From Leifsonia sp. 1010 (GTDB taxonomy: Bacteria > Actinomycetota > Actinomycetes > Actinomycetales > Microbacteriaceae): a stretch of 64,000 nucleotides of DNA. Under the pieces are notes generated by a model. It was not told the DNA's origin, ran no database searches, and saw only the letters and a list, made by a program, of their open reading frames with translations. Location: the NCBI RefSeq assembly GCF_031455295.1, contig NZ_JAVDSL010000001.1, positions 1,426,001 to 1,490,000 of the forward strand. Direction: 5' to 3'. The stretch's first letter is position 1; each line of letters starts with the position of its first letter. Below, piece after piece: positions 1 to 7,956 of this stretch. The position numbers and the translations under genes are program-made.

Positions 1-316
1 GCGTCTTCCGTCGCTCCCGGAGGCGATGCTCCTGTTGGAGGAGGTCGTCGCGGACCGCCGTCACGCGGGCGAGGAGGTCCTCGGGCGGGGAGGCGGTCCC
101 GCCCTCGGCGACGCACGGGATGATGTCGCGGAGCAGCCGCGATGGGAGGCCGACGGCGAAGAGGTCTTGGACGAACAGCACGACCTCCACGGTCTGCGGG
201 CCGTAGTCCCGGTAGCCGTTCGGCATCCGGCGACTGTGGATGAGGCCCTGCTCCTCGTAGTAGCGCAGCGCTCGCGTGCTGACGCCGGTCCGTGAGCTCA
301 ACTCGCCGATCCGCAC
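1..316 (-). CDS. MerR-family transcriptional regulator (3' end outside window)
   Basis: Partial gene running off the left edge. Translating the minus strand from a GTG at 316 gives an N-terminal winged helix-turn-helix with RIGELSSRTGVSTRALRYYEEQ, the MerR hallmark, followed by the wing (GYRDYGPQTVEVV) and the start of the dimerisation helix. A GGAGGT lies just upstream of the GTG, which fixes the start. The effector-binding C-terminus is not in the window, so the signal is unknown. It is divergent from the SDR at 369 and probably controls it through the palindromic promoter between them. Confidence 0.85.
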   Translation of the reverse strand, partial: MRIGELSSRTGVSTRALRYYEEQGLIHSRRMPNGYRDYGPQTVEVVLFVQDLFAVGLPSRLLRDIIPCVAEGGTASPPEDLLARVTAVRDDLLQQEHRLRERRKT

Positions 317-329
317 GATCCACCTCCGC

Positions 330-361
330 TTGACCTTGACGTTGACGTCAATGTTTAGGTT
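330..361 (+). promoter_or_regulatory. MerR-type promoter/operator with 20-bp spacer
   Basis: TTGACC (330-335) and TAGGTT (356-361) are separated by 20 bp, the stretched spacing typical of MerR-activated promoters. An imperfect dyad fills the spacer: CCTTGACGTTGAC (334-346) pairs with GTCAATGTTTAGG (347-359). Transcription would start at or a few bases before the ATG at 369, so the SDR mRNA may be leaderless. Confidence 0.6.
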
Positions 362-368
362 AGCCTTC

Positions 369-1139
369 ATGACATCACTGACGCAGCTGAAGGATCGACA
401 TGCCCTGGTCACGGGCGGCTCGACGGGGATCGGCGCGGCCATCGCCGCTGAACTCGCACGCAACGGGATCCACCTGGTCCTCGTCGCCCGGGATGCGCGC
501 CAGCTGGAGGCCACGGCCGCCGATCTGCAGACGCGATTCGGCGTCGCCGTGCTCGCGATCGCCCTCGACCTCGCCGAGCCGGGGGCGGTCGCCCACCTGC
601 TGGAGGCCGTTGAAGACGCCGGCATCGAGATCGAGCTCCTGGTCAACAGCGCGGGAATGAGCTCGCGGGGATTCGTGGCGGACTCGGATCCCGCGGTCCT
701 CCGCCGCCTCGTCGAACTCAACGTCGGCGCGCTCACCGAACTCACCGCGTCGCTCGATGGCGGGATGGTGGAGCGCGGGCACGGAGCGGTCGTCAACATC
801 GCGAGCACGGGCGCCTATGCTCCCGCGCCCGTCCTGGCGGCGTACGCCGCATCCAAGGCCTATGTGCTCTCCTTCACCCAGGCGCTGTGGGCGGAGACGA
901 AGGACGCCGGGGTGCGGGTGGTCGCCGTCAGCCCGGGACCGACGCGGACGCCGATGAACTCCGCGCAGAGGAAGGGGATGCGGCAGCCCGCCGAGGTGGC
1001 GCGCACCGTCCTGCGGGCGCTGGAGGGCACGGGCCCTGCCGTGGTGGATGGCGCCGCGAACGCCGTGACCGTCGCCGCCATCCGGCTGCTCCCGGCCCGC
1101 GTCATCACGGCGATCGCCCGACGTGCGATGGGCGCCTAG
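369..1139 (+). CDS. Short-chain dehydrogenase/reductase (SDR)
   Basis: A 256-residue classical SDR, a cytosolic NAD(P)(H) oxidoreductase of unknown substrate. It shows the Rossmann glycine motif TGGSTGIG near residue 16, NSAG, a catalytic Ser in NIAST and the YAASK active site. An upstream in-frame extension exists, but the ATG at 369 fits the family and sits just after the MerR-type promoter. It converges with the MarR gene, with the stops overlapping by 4 nt. It is likely induced by the divergent MerR protein. The C-terminal tail (AIRLLPARVITAIARRAMGA) resembles the SDRs related to DltE/YqjQ, but the substrate cannot be told. Confidence 0.9.
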   Translation: MTSLTQLKDRHALVTGGSTGIGAAIAAELARNGIHLVLVARDARQLEATAADLQTRFGVAVLAIALDLAEPGAVAHLLEAVEDAGIEIELLVNSAGMSSRGFVADSDPAVLRRLVELNVGALTELTASLDGGMVERGHGAVVNIASTGAYAPAPVLAAYAASKAYVLSFTQALWAETKDAGVRVVAVSPGPTRTPMNSAQRKGMRQPAEVARTVLRALEGTGPAVVDGAANAVTVAAIRLLPARVITAIARRAMGA

Positions 1140-1567
1140 CCGAGCCCGGTGGCCTCCTGCCCGTCCGTGAGGAGCCGGAGGGCGGCGGCCAGGGCGGCGC
1201 GCTGGCTCTCGTCGAGGGGTGCGAAGAGATCCTCGAGCACGCCGGCGGCGACGCGGCGCCCCGCGCGCAGCGCATCCCTCCCGGCCTCCGTGAGCGAGTG
1301 CTCGATGCGTCGCCCGCGCCCGGCGTTCCGCGTGATGAGACCCCGTTCGACCAGGCGGTTCGCCAGCGTGCCGAACGCCTGATCGCTCTGGAAGGTCGTC
1401 ACGGCGAGGTCGTGGCCGGACGCGCCGGGCATCCGCTCGATGGCCCGCAGCGCGTCCCATTGCACCAGGCTCACGCCGACGTCGCGCAGGGCGGCGTCCA
1501 TCGTCCGGTGGTTGCGATACTGCGCGCGCTTGATCGCCAGGCCGAGCTGTTCCAGATCCGTGGTCAC
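1136..1567 (-). CDS. MarR-family transcriptional regulator
   Basis: A 143-residue MarR-type winged-helix dimer from a GTG start. Visible features are the N-terminal dimerisation helix, the HTH (SGHDLAVTTFQSDQAFGTLANRLVERGLI), the wing (RNAGRGRRIEHSLTEAGRDAL) and the C-terminal dimerisation helices. Length is typical. It is divergent from the alpha/beta hydrolase at 1618 with about 50 bp between them, holding AT-rich palindromes, so it probably represses that gene and itself. The ligand is unknown. Confidence 0.88.
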   Translation of the reverse strand: MTTDLEQLGLAIKRAQYRNHRTMDAALRDVGVSLVQWDALRAIERMPGASGHDLAVTTFQSDQAFGTLANRLVERGLITRNAGRGRRIEHSLTEAGRDALRAGRRVAAGVLEDLFAPLDESQRAALAAALRLLTDGQEATGLG

Positions 1568-1593
1568 GGTGCTACTGTATCAATATTCGTAGA

Positions 1594-1605
1594 TAAACAT
1601 GTTTA
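1594..1605. promoter_or_regulatory. Palindrome TAAACATGTTTA, probable MarR operator
   Basis: A perfect 12-bp palindrome in the AT-rich MarR/hydrolase divergent spacer (1568-1617). It lies 12 bp before the hydrolase ATG. A second loose dyad (TATC at 1578-1581 with GATA at 1592-1595) is adjacent. Position and symmetry suit a MarR-family dimer. Assignment is inference. Confidence 0.5.
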
Positions 1606-1617
1606 GATAGGCGCATC

Positions 1618-2397
1618 ATGAATCCCACACTTCCCGAAGACCTGCCCACCACCGAGGCCGGCGACCCCGGCGGTCGCTCCGCGTTGGTGCTCCATGGCGG
1701 AGGCGGCCCGCTGACCGTCGCCCCGATCGTCGCGCATCTCAGCGCAACCATGCACGCCTCCGCGCCGACCCATCCGGGCTGGGAGGGCACCGTGCGCCCG
1801 GAGGACATCGCGTCGATCCGCGACCTCGCCTCCGCGTACCTCGCGCGTCTCCTCCACGACGGCGAGCACGGCGTCGTCCTCGTCGGATCGTCGATCGGCG
1901 GCTGGATCGCTCTCGAGATGGCCATTCAGGCCGCGGCCGACGAACGCTATGCGGGAGTCATCGGCGCCGTGATCGACATCGACGGCGTCGGCGCGGTCGT
2001 CGAGGGCGAGCCGGTCGCCGACTTCTTCGCCCTCGACGCCCGCGGACTGGCCGAGGCCGCATGGCACGATCCGGACCGCGGATACCGCGACCCGGCGCAG
2101 TTCACGGACGAGCAGCGCGCCGTGCAGCTCTCCAACGGCCGGACCATGGCCGCCATCGCCGGGGCGAGCATGAGCGATCCGACGCTCGTCGATCGGCTCT
2201 CGACGATCGCCGTGCCGACTCTCGTCGTGTTCGGCGAGAGCGACCGCATCGTCACGCCCGCCTATGGCCGTGCGGTCGCCGGTGCGATCCCCGGCGCGGA
2301 GTTCGCCGAAGTCCCTGCGGCCGGGCACCTCCCGCACCTCGAAGCGCCGGATGCGACCTGGGCCGTCATCGACCCGTTCCTCGCGCGCGCGCGGTGA
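1618..2397 (+). CDS. Alpha/beta-fold hydrolase
   Basis: A 259-residue cytosolic alpha/beta hydrolase. The oxyanion-loop HGGGGP is near residue 30, the nucleophile elbow reads GSSIGG (Ser), the acid is in FGESDRI and the catalytic His is in GHLPHLE near the C-terminus, so the triad looks complete. There are no transmembrane or signal segments. It has no close partner downstream and is probably controlled by the divergent MarR protein. Esterase, lactonase or C-C hydrolase activity are all possible. Confidence 0.85.
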   Translation: MNPTLPEDLPTTEAGDPGGRSALVLHGGGGPLTVAPIVAHLSATMHASAPTHPGWEGTVRPEDIASIRDLASAYLARLLHDGEHGVVLVGSSIGGWIALEMAIQAAADERYAGVIGAVIDIDGVGAVVEGEPVADFFALDARGLAEAAWHDPDRGYRDPAQFTDEQRAVQLSNGRTMAAIAGASMSDPTLVDRLSTIAVPTLVVFGESDRIVTPAYGRAVAGAIPGAEFAEVPAAGHLPHLEAPDATWAVIDPFLARAR

Positions 2398-2416
2398 GAC
2401 GCCGGGCGGCCCTCGT

Positions 2417-2842
2417 CTAGCCGAGCGCGAGCAGCCAGCGGTTGCCGGTTCCGTCGAGCGTGTCGTGCTCGAAGCGGTCCACGAGCATGGTCACCAGCGC
2501 GAGGCCGCGGCCGGACTCTGCGAGGTCCTCCGCCTCCGGCATGGTCGGGTCGGCCACATCCACGTCGGCGGGAGGCGCGTCATCCGTGATGATCGCCTCC
2601 AGGCCACCCTCCGTGGTGCGGATCACGAGCTCCACCCGGACCGGCCGGTCGTCTCTGCTGTGCGTGACGACATTCGTCACCACTTCGACGACGGCGAGTT
2701 CGAAGGCGCCGCGGACCTGCGCGGAGAGATCCGGCCGCTGCTCCGCGAGGCGCTCGAAGGTCTCATGGACGCGCTCGATGGTCTCCAGATCGGCCGGTGC
2801 CCGGAACGCATCCCGGAACGGCTCAGTCACGGTACGCGTCAT
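2417..2842 (-). CDS. RsbW-like anti-sigma factor / ATP-binding serine kinase (HATPase_c_2)
   Basis: A 141-residue GHKL ATPase of the RsbW/SpoIIAB type. The N-box helix ELAVVEVVTNVVTH is at 48-61, the G1-like DDAPPAD at 87-93 and the G2 glycine loop GRGLAL at 111-116. In this family the kinase binds a sigma factor or another target and phosphorylates a STAS partner. It is the last gene of a four-gene minus-strand operon and overlaps the STAS gene by 20 nt. No cognate sigma gene lies in the operon, so the partner is either encoded elsewhere or is not a sigma factor. Confidence 0.85.
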   Translation of the reverse strand: MTRTVTEPFRDAFRAPADLETIERVHETFERLAEQRPDLSAQVRGAFELAVVEVVTNVVTHSRDDRPVRVELVIRTTEGGLEAIITDDAPPADVDVADPTMPEAEDLAESGRGLALVTMLVDRFEHDTLDGTGNRWLLALG

Positions 2843-3155
2843 CCGGCGACGGGTAGACGCGCAGGATGCGGTCGAGGTTGGTCAGCTGCAGCACGCTGGT
2901 GACCTGCTCGGTCGCGGCGGCGAGCCGCAGATCGCCGCCGGCGGTGCGGGCGGTCTTCAGGCCGCTGATGAGGGCGCCGAGCCCGGACGAGTCGATGAAC
3001 TCGACGGCGCTGAGGTCGACGGCGACGCGGGCGCTGCCGTCGTCGACGGCGCTCTGCACGGCACGCCGGAGGTCCGGAGCGCTGACGAGGTTGATCCGCC
3101 CCTCCACCGCGAGGACGGCGACGCCGTCGTCGCGGAGTGTCGTCGTGATGTTCAT
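2823..3155 (-). CDS. STAS-domain anti-sigma factor antagonist (RsbV/SpoIIAA-like)
   Basis: A 110-residue single STAS domain. The phospho-acceptor region FIDSSGLGAL is at 53-62, with Ser56 or Ser57 the predicted site phosphorylated by the downstream RsbW-like kinase and dephosphorylated by the operon's PP2C. The ATG at 3155 overlaps the glycosyltransferase stop codon (ATGA) and the 3' end overlaps the kinase start by 20 nt, so translation of the module is coupled. The placement directly behind a membrane polysaccharide synthase suggests control of polymer output or a shared stress regulon (inference). Confidence 0.88.
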   Translation of the reverse strand: MNITTTLRDDGVAVLAVEGRINLVSAPDLRRAVQSAVDDGSARVAVDLSAVEFIDSSGLGALISGLKTARTAGGDLRLAAATEQVTSVLQLTNLDRILRVYPSPDDAYRD

Positions 3156-5104
3156 CGCGGGGAGTTCTCCTTCCTCGCCGCGTCGGCGGCGGGGCCTCGG
3201 TACAGGGCGGCGCGGGGGATGATGCTGAGCACGACCAGGTCGTACACGACCCACACCGTGTTGACCAGTGTCCCGACGCCGTCGGCCGTTCCCGCGATGA
3301 CGCGCAGGATTCCGACGATCGCGGCGATGACGAGCAGCACCATCGCCGTCAGCTGGGGCCAGATCTCGCGCCACGGGACGGGTGCACGGCCGTTGCGCTC
3401 CTTCGGCGTCACGACGAAGCCGAGGGGACGCTTGAACCAGACGTTGGCCGCGGAGGTCCAGCACGCCTTGATCCACAGCGGGAACAGGGCGAGCGCGTAC
3501 TGCTGGCCGCGCCACGTGCGGATGCCGTGCGCGCCGATCAGGAACATCAGCTGGCTCAGCACGAAGTACGGGATGAAGCGGGCGAAGAAGTCGACGCTCC
3601 AGGCGGTCACCGGCATCACGCCCGCCAGCAGGTAGATCGCGGGTGCCGCCAGGTAGACGATCGCGGCGAAGCCGGCCAGGTAGCTCCACATCGTCGCGAA
3701 GTACATGAGCCGCTGCCCGGCGTCGAGCCCGCGCTTGAAGAGCGGGTTGTCCTTGAGCATGACCTGGAGCGTGCCCTGTGCCCAGCGCAGGCGCTGCTTC
3801 AGCATCGTCCCGAGGTCCTCCGGGGCGAGCCCGGTCGCGAGCAGCTCGTGGTGGTAGACGCTGCGCCAGCCGTTGGCGTGCAGCTGCATCGCTGTCGCCA
3901 TGTCCTCCGTGACGGAGATCGTCGCCATCGGCATGACCGGCTGCGCCTGGTCCGGGCGGTCGACGGCGAGGGCCTCGGTGATGCTCTGCACCGACTCGAT
4001 GGCTCCGAGGGGCGACCAGTCGCGCTCCGCCAGGCGGTCGAGCGCGACCTCGTCGACGACGAACGCCGGCAGTTCGGAGTCGGCCTGGACGGGCAGCTGC
4101 GCGATCGCCGCGAGGTCCGCCTCGACCGAGGTCAGGTGGCCGCGGACGGCGGCGCGCGAGACCGCCTCCACCTGCTCCCGGAGCCGGAAGGTCACCTCAC
4201 CGACGCTCTGTCCGGCGCGCAGGCTCTCGCTCGCCTCGTGCACGTGTCCGCGCAGTTCGCCGACGAGGGCGGCGGCCTCCGGGTCGAGGTGGGAGGCGCG
4301 CTCGGTCTTGCTGAGCATCCGCTCGGCGGCGCGCAGCGATGTCCGCACGGTCCGCTCGACGTCACGGACGTAGCCGGAGATGCCCAGTTGCATCAGGGCG
4401 TCGCGGCGTAGCACGGCGTTCGACCCGCAGAAGAAGGCCGCGTTCCAGCCGTCCTTTCCCTGCTGGATCGGGCCGTAGAACAGGGGTGCCTGATTGCCGA
4501 GCAGGTCGGCGTCGTCGACGTTCGAGAAGTACTGCGGCGTCTGCACCAGCGCGACCCTCGGGTCGGCGAAGTAGCCGAGCGTCCGCTCCAGGATCGCCGG
4601 CTCGGGGATCTGGTCGGCGTCGAGGATGAGGAGGAACTCGCCGTCCGTCTGCAGCAGGGCGTTGTTCAGGTTGCCGGCCTTCGCGTGGCGCGGTTTGTCG
4701 GTCCAGTCCTCGGTGCGCGTGATGTAGCCGACGCCTTCCCGAGCCGCGGCGGCGCGCATCTCCGGCCGGTCGCCGTCGTCGAGCACCCAGGTGGTGTGCG
4801 GGTATTGGATGCGCCGGGCCGCCGCCGCTGTCGTCATGACCAGGTCGACCGGCTCGTCGTAGGTGGTGATGAACACGTCGACGGTTCCGGCGGCCGGGGC
4901 GTCCGGACCGTTCCGGATGCGGATGCGCCACATGGTGAGCGCGAAGAAGAAGGTGTCGACCAGGCTGTACGTCTCGGCGATGACCAGCGGGACGGCGATC
5001 CACCACGCCTCCCAGTTGACCGACGCGAGCCACCGCCAGACCACGTAGTTCACGCCCGCGAGGACGGCGAGCAGCGCGACGACGCGCAGCAGCACCGGCC
5101 TCAC
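3152..5104 (-). CDS. Cellulose-synthase-like family 2 glycosyltransferase with a large insertion
   Basis: A 650-residue polytopic membrane GT2 of the BcsA/CesA type, expected to polymerise a beta-glycan from nucleotide sugars at the plasma membrane. N-terminal TM segments (about 3-25 and 34-58) precede the catalytic domain: DDG at 109-111, DAD at 162-164, FCGSNA at 225-230, TED at 399-401 and QRLRW at 437-441. At least four C-terminal TM segments follow, separated by a cytoplasmic interface region. Between FCGSNA and TED, where relatives have a few dozen residues, there are about 150 extra residues (about 245-395), largely helical and charged. No PilZ domain is visible. The GTG start at 5104 overlaps the PP2C stop (GTGA), and the gene sits in the partner-switching operon. 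Confidence 0.88.
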   Translation of the reverse strand: MRPVLLRVVALLAVLAGVNYVVWRWLASVNWEAWWIAVPLVIAETYSLVDTFFFALTMWRIRIRNGPDAPAAGTVDVFITTYDEPVDLVMTTAAAARRIQYPHTTWVLDDGDRPEMRAAAAREGVGYITRTEDWTDKPRHAKAGNLNNALLQTDGEFLLILDADQIPEPAILERTLGYFADPRVALVQTPQYFSNVDDADLLGNQAPLFYGPIQQGKDGWNAAFFCGSNAVLRRDALMQLGISGYVRDVERTVRTSLRAAERMLSKTERASHLDPEAAALVGELRGHVHEASESLRAGQSVGEVTFRLREQVEAVSRAAVRGHLTSVEADLAAIAQLPVQADSELPAFVVDEVALDRLAERDWSPLGAIESVQSITEALAVDRPDQAQPVMPMATISVTEDMATAMQLHANGWRSVYHHELLATGLAPEDLGTMLKQRLRWAQGTLQVMLKDNPLFKRGLDAGQRLMYFATMWSYLAGFAAIVYLAAPAIYLLAGVMPVTAWSVDFFARFIPYFVLSQLMFLIGAHGIRTWRGQQYALALFPLWIKACWTSAANVWFKRPLGFVVTPKERNGRAPVPWREIWPQLTAMVLLVIAAIVGILRVIAGTADGVGTLVNTVWVVYDLVVLSIIPRAALYRGPAADAARKENSPR

Positions 5105-6276
5105 CGGTCGCTCCGACGCACCACCACGGCCGTCATGTCGTCGATCGGAATGCCGGCCCGTGCGGCGCTGAGGATGCGCGAGACGGCGCCCGCCGCGGTG
5201 GCAGACCCGCGCACGATGGCCTCCAGCCGGGTCAACGCCTGGTCGCCGCCGAGCGCGTCGAGGATGCCATCGCTGACGCAGAGGAGGGCGTCGCGCGGGC
5301 CCAGCTGGATGCGTCCCGGCGTCCGCGGCTCGAACACCGGCAGGCCGAGCGGCAGGGATCCGGCGGTCAGTCGCTCGAACCTCCCGGTGTGCCGCACGAC
5401 GATGGCCAGGCCGTGGCCCGCGTCCAGGTAGTCGATGGCGCCGTCGGGATGCACCCGCGCGTGGAACAGGGTGACGAACGTCGCCAGCTGGTCGAGGTCC
5501 TCCTCGACGACGCGCGAGGCCGCCTCGACGGACGCCTGCAGGTCGGCGAGGTCCATCGCGCTGCGGAGCGCAGTACGCACGGACGCGGCGACGATCGCGG
5601 CGGCAATGCCCTTGCCCATGACGTCCGCGACCGAGACGCAGAAGTCGTCGTCGACGTCGTACCAGTCGTAGAAGTCGCCGGAGACGCCGCGCGACGGTTC
5701 GCAGGCCGCGGCGACGTCGAAGCCGGGTGCGCGAGGCTGGCGCCGGGGGAGGAGCCCCTTCTGCGCGATGGCCGCGCGGTCCAACTCGTCGTCGCGGTCG
5801 AGCTCCGCCTGCACCCAGTCCGCCAGGTCGCGCAGCACCCGCTCCTGCTCGGGGGTCAGCTCCCGCGGCACCGTGTCGAGCACGCACAGCGTGCCGACGG
5901 CGTCGCCGCCCGGGGCGTGCAGCGGCTCGCCCGCGTAGAAGCGCAGGTGCGGGTCGCCCAGCACGAACGGGTTCTCACTGAACCGCTCGTCGACGGAGGC
6001 GTCGCTCACGATGAGCGCGGCATCCTGCCGCACGGTGACGTCGCAGAACGCGCCCTCGCGCGGCGCCTCGGGGCCGAGGCCGAGCTGCGACTTGCGCCAC
6101 TGGCGGTTCTGGTCGATGAGCGTGATGCTCACCATTGGCACGTCGAAGAGCTGCTGGGCCAACCGCGTGATGCGATCGAACCGCGCCTCCGGCCCCGAGT
6201 CGAGGATGCCGAGACCGGCGAGCGCTCGCTGTCGTCGGAACTCCGCCTGCTGCACCGACTCCGTATCGACGACCAT
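5101..6276 (-). CDS. GAF-domain PP2C (SpoIIE/RsbU-type) serine phosphatase
   Basis: 391 residues. Residues about 20-160 form a GAF-type sensor, and residues about 185-391 a SpoIIE-type PPM phosphatase with the metal-binding signatures SGDFYDW (199-205), ADVMGKG (217-223), DAGH (285-288), VSDG (334-337) and DDMTAVVV (379-386). In partner switching this enzyme dephosphorylates the STAS protein and releases the kinase target. It is the first gene of the operon PP2C-GT2-STAS-RsbW, each junction overlapping. No TM segment is seen, so the input is probably a cytosolic ligand or redox state sensed by GAF (inference). Confidence 0.88.
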   Translation of the reverse strand: MVVDTESVQQAEFRRQRALAGLGILDSGPEARFDRITRLAQQLFDVPMVSITLIDQNRQWRKSQLGLGPEAPREGAFCDVTVRQDAALIVSDASVDERFSENPFVLGDPHLRFYAGEPLHAPGGDAVGTLCVLDTVPRELTPEQERVLRDLADWVQAELDRDDELDRAAIAQKGLLPRRQPRAPGFDVAAACEPSRGVSGDFYDWYDVDDDFCVSVADVMGKGIAAAIVAASVRTALRSAMDLADLQASVEAASRVVEEDLDQLATFVTLFHARVHPDGAIDYLDAGHGLAIVVRHTGRFERLTAGSLPLGLPVFEPRTPGRIQLGPRDALLCVSDGILDALGGDQALTRLEAIVRGSATAAGAVSRILSAARAGIPIDDMTAVVVRRSDR

Positions 6277-6362
6277 GCCCCCATCGTACCGAGCGGTCTA
6301 CCCGGCGCCAGGCCTGCGGCCGAAGTCGATCGACGTCCGGTCTCGGCCGCGGGCCGGCGGGC

Positions 6363-7139
6363 TCAGGCCGTCCAGCCGCCGTCGATCGTCACCGCGGAGC
6401 CGGTCATGTAGCCCGCGGCGTCGGACGCGATCCACGACACCAGCTCGCCGACGTCGGAGCTGTGGCCGAAGCGGCCGAACGCCGTGAAGCCGGCGAGGTA
6501 GTCGCCGGACTCGCCGGAGGCCGGGTTCCCGTCGGTGTCGATCGGACCCGGCTGGACCACGTTGGCCGTGATGCCGCGCGCGGCGAGGTCACGTGCCAGA
6601 CCCTTGGTGAAGCCGACCATCGCGGCCTTCGTGAGCCCATACACCGCACCCCCGGCGAACGGGATCCGCTCGGCGTTGACGCTGCCGATCGTGATGATGC
6701 GCCCGCCGTCGGGCAGGCTCTCGAGCGCCGCCTGCGTCGTGTACACGGTGCCGCGAACGTTGAGGTCGATGGTGTGCTCGATGTGCTCGTCCGGCGTCTC
6801 GGTGAACGGCTCGAACCATCCGCCTCCCGCGTTGTTGACCAGGATGTCGAGGCCGCCCAGCGCCTCGACGGCGTCGCGCACCCCCTGACGGGCCGCAGCG
6901 GCGTCTCCGTTGTTCGCACGGACCGCGACGGCCGTGCCTCCCGCGGCGGTGACCTCGTCGACCAGGGCCGTCGCGCGCTCGGGCGACGACCAGTAGGTGA
7001 TGGCGACCTCGGCGCCGTGTGCGGCGAGCGAGCGGGCGATGCCGGCGCCGATGCCGCGGGAGCCACCGGTGACGAGGGCTCGCTTGCCGGCGAGGGTGAG
7101 GGGCGTGGTCGGTGCTGCGGTGGTGGATGCGGTGCTCAT
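6363..7139 (-). CDS. SDR-family oxidoreductase
   Basis: 258 residues. Classical SDR signatures are present: TGGSRGIG, NNAGGG, Ser in TIGSV, YGLTK active site, the PGPIDTD substrate-loop start and a C-terminal GSAVTIDGGW typical of FabG-like enzymes. The ATG at 7139 is preceded by GGAGGA. It is divergent from a TetR gene across a 118-bp spacer carrying a palindrome, a common arrangement for a repressor and its oxidoreductase target. The substrate is unknown; a 3-oxoacyl reductase or general carbonyl reductase is possible. Confidence 0.9.
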   Translation of the reverse strand: MSTASTTAAPTTPLTLAGKRALVTGGSRGIGAGIARSLAAHGAEVAITYWSSPERATALVDEVTAAGGTAVAVRANNGDAAAARQGVRDAVEALGGLDILVNNAGGGWFEPFTETPDEHIEHTIDLNVRGTVYTTQAALESLPDGGRIITIGSVNAERIPFAGGAVYGLTKAAMVGFTKGLARDLAARGITANVVQPGPIDTDGNPASGESGDYLAGFTAFGRFGHSSDVGELVSWIASDAAGYMTGSAVTIDGGWTA

Positions 7140-7165
7140 GATGTCCTCCGGTTCTCTGTCCTGGA

Positions 7166-7187
7166 TTCTGTTCCAGTTGGTACAGAA
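7166..7187. promoter_or_regulatory. TetR-type operator (TTCTGTTCC / GGTACAGAA)
   Basis: Arms 7166-7174 and 7179-7187 are inverted with one mismatch around AGTT. A related sequence TTCCAG...TACAGAAA recurs at about 7229-7247, just before the TetR gene. Two sites in the divergent spacer would let the TetR protein control both directions. Confidence 0.6.
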
Positions 7188-7257
7188 AACCACCGGGTTG
7201 CCCCAGTATTCCGTCTGAGCGATAATTTTTCCAGCTCAGTACAGAAAGGGGCCGCAG

Positions 7258-7860
7258 ATGACGGCGACGCGCGGACGCCCCCGGGGATTCGACACCGATG
7301 ACGCCCTCGATCGCGCGATCGAGGTGTTCTGGCGTCAGGGGTACGAGGGGACGACGCTCGACGATCTGACCGGCGCCATGGGCATCAACCGGCCCAGCCT
7401 CTATGCGGCCTTCGGCAACAAGGAGGCCACGTTCCGTCGCGCGGTCGAGCGCTACTCCGCGGTGGACATGGCGTATGTCTCCGACGCGCTGGCCCAGCCG
7501 ACGGCGCGGGCCGTCGCCGAGCACTACCTCCGCAGCAACGTCGTGGCGATCACCCGACCCGGCAAGCCGGCGGGGTGCCTCTCGGTGCAGGGCGGCCTCG
7601 CGGGCAGTCCGGAGGACGAGCGGATCGTGCGCTTCCTCGCCGACAGCAGAGCAGCAGGCGAGCGGAGGTTCGCCGAGCGTTTCCGGCGCGCGCGGTCGGA
7701 GGGCGACCTTCCGCCGGGGGAGAGCCCGACCGAGCTCGCGCGCTACCTCTCGACCGTGAGCGCCGGCCTCGCGGTGCGGGCCGCCGCGGGTGCATCCCGC
7801 CGCGCACTCATGGCGGTCGCGGAGCGCGCGCTCCGGGCTTTTCCTGGCGGCTCGGCGTGA
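7258..7860 (+). CDS. TetR/AcrR-family transcriptional regulator
   Basis: 200 residues with an N-terminal HTH (DDLTGAMGINRPSLYAAFGNKEATFRRAVERY) in which SLYAAFGNKE is the recognition-helix region typical of the AcrR subgroup. An all-helical ligand domain follows. The start codon follows AAAGGGGCCGC. It is divergent from the SDR at 7139 and probably represses it together with its own gene through the palindrome at 7166-7187. The short stretch 7861-7956 after it contains no gene. Confidence 0.88.
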   Translation: MTATRGRPRGFDTDDALDRAIEVFWRQGYEGTTLDDLTGAMGINRPSLYAAFGNKEATFRRAVERYSAVDMAYVSDALAQPTARAVAEHYLRSNVVAITRPGKPAGCLSVQGGLAGSPEDERIVRFLADSRAAGERRFAERFRRARSEGDLPPGESPTELARYLSTVSAGLAVRAAAGASRRALMAVAERALRAFPGGSA

Positions 7861-7956
7861 CGTCACCCTCGGCTCCGCCCTCATGCCGATCACGGCGTTG
7901 ATCGACACGCCGCGGACGGAGCTCTTCGCGAGCTGAGCCGGGCGTCGCTGCTCGCC

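Noticed and set aside
26-295. Small plus-strand ORF at the left edge
   Set aside because: It is antisense to the MerR gene, whose HTH motif is unmistakable.
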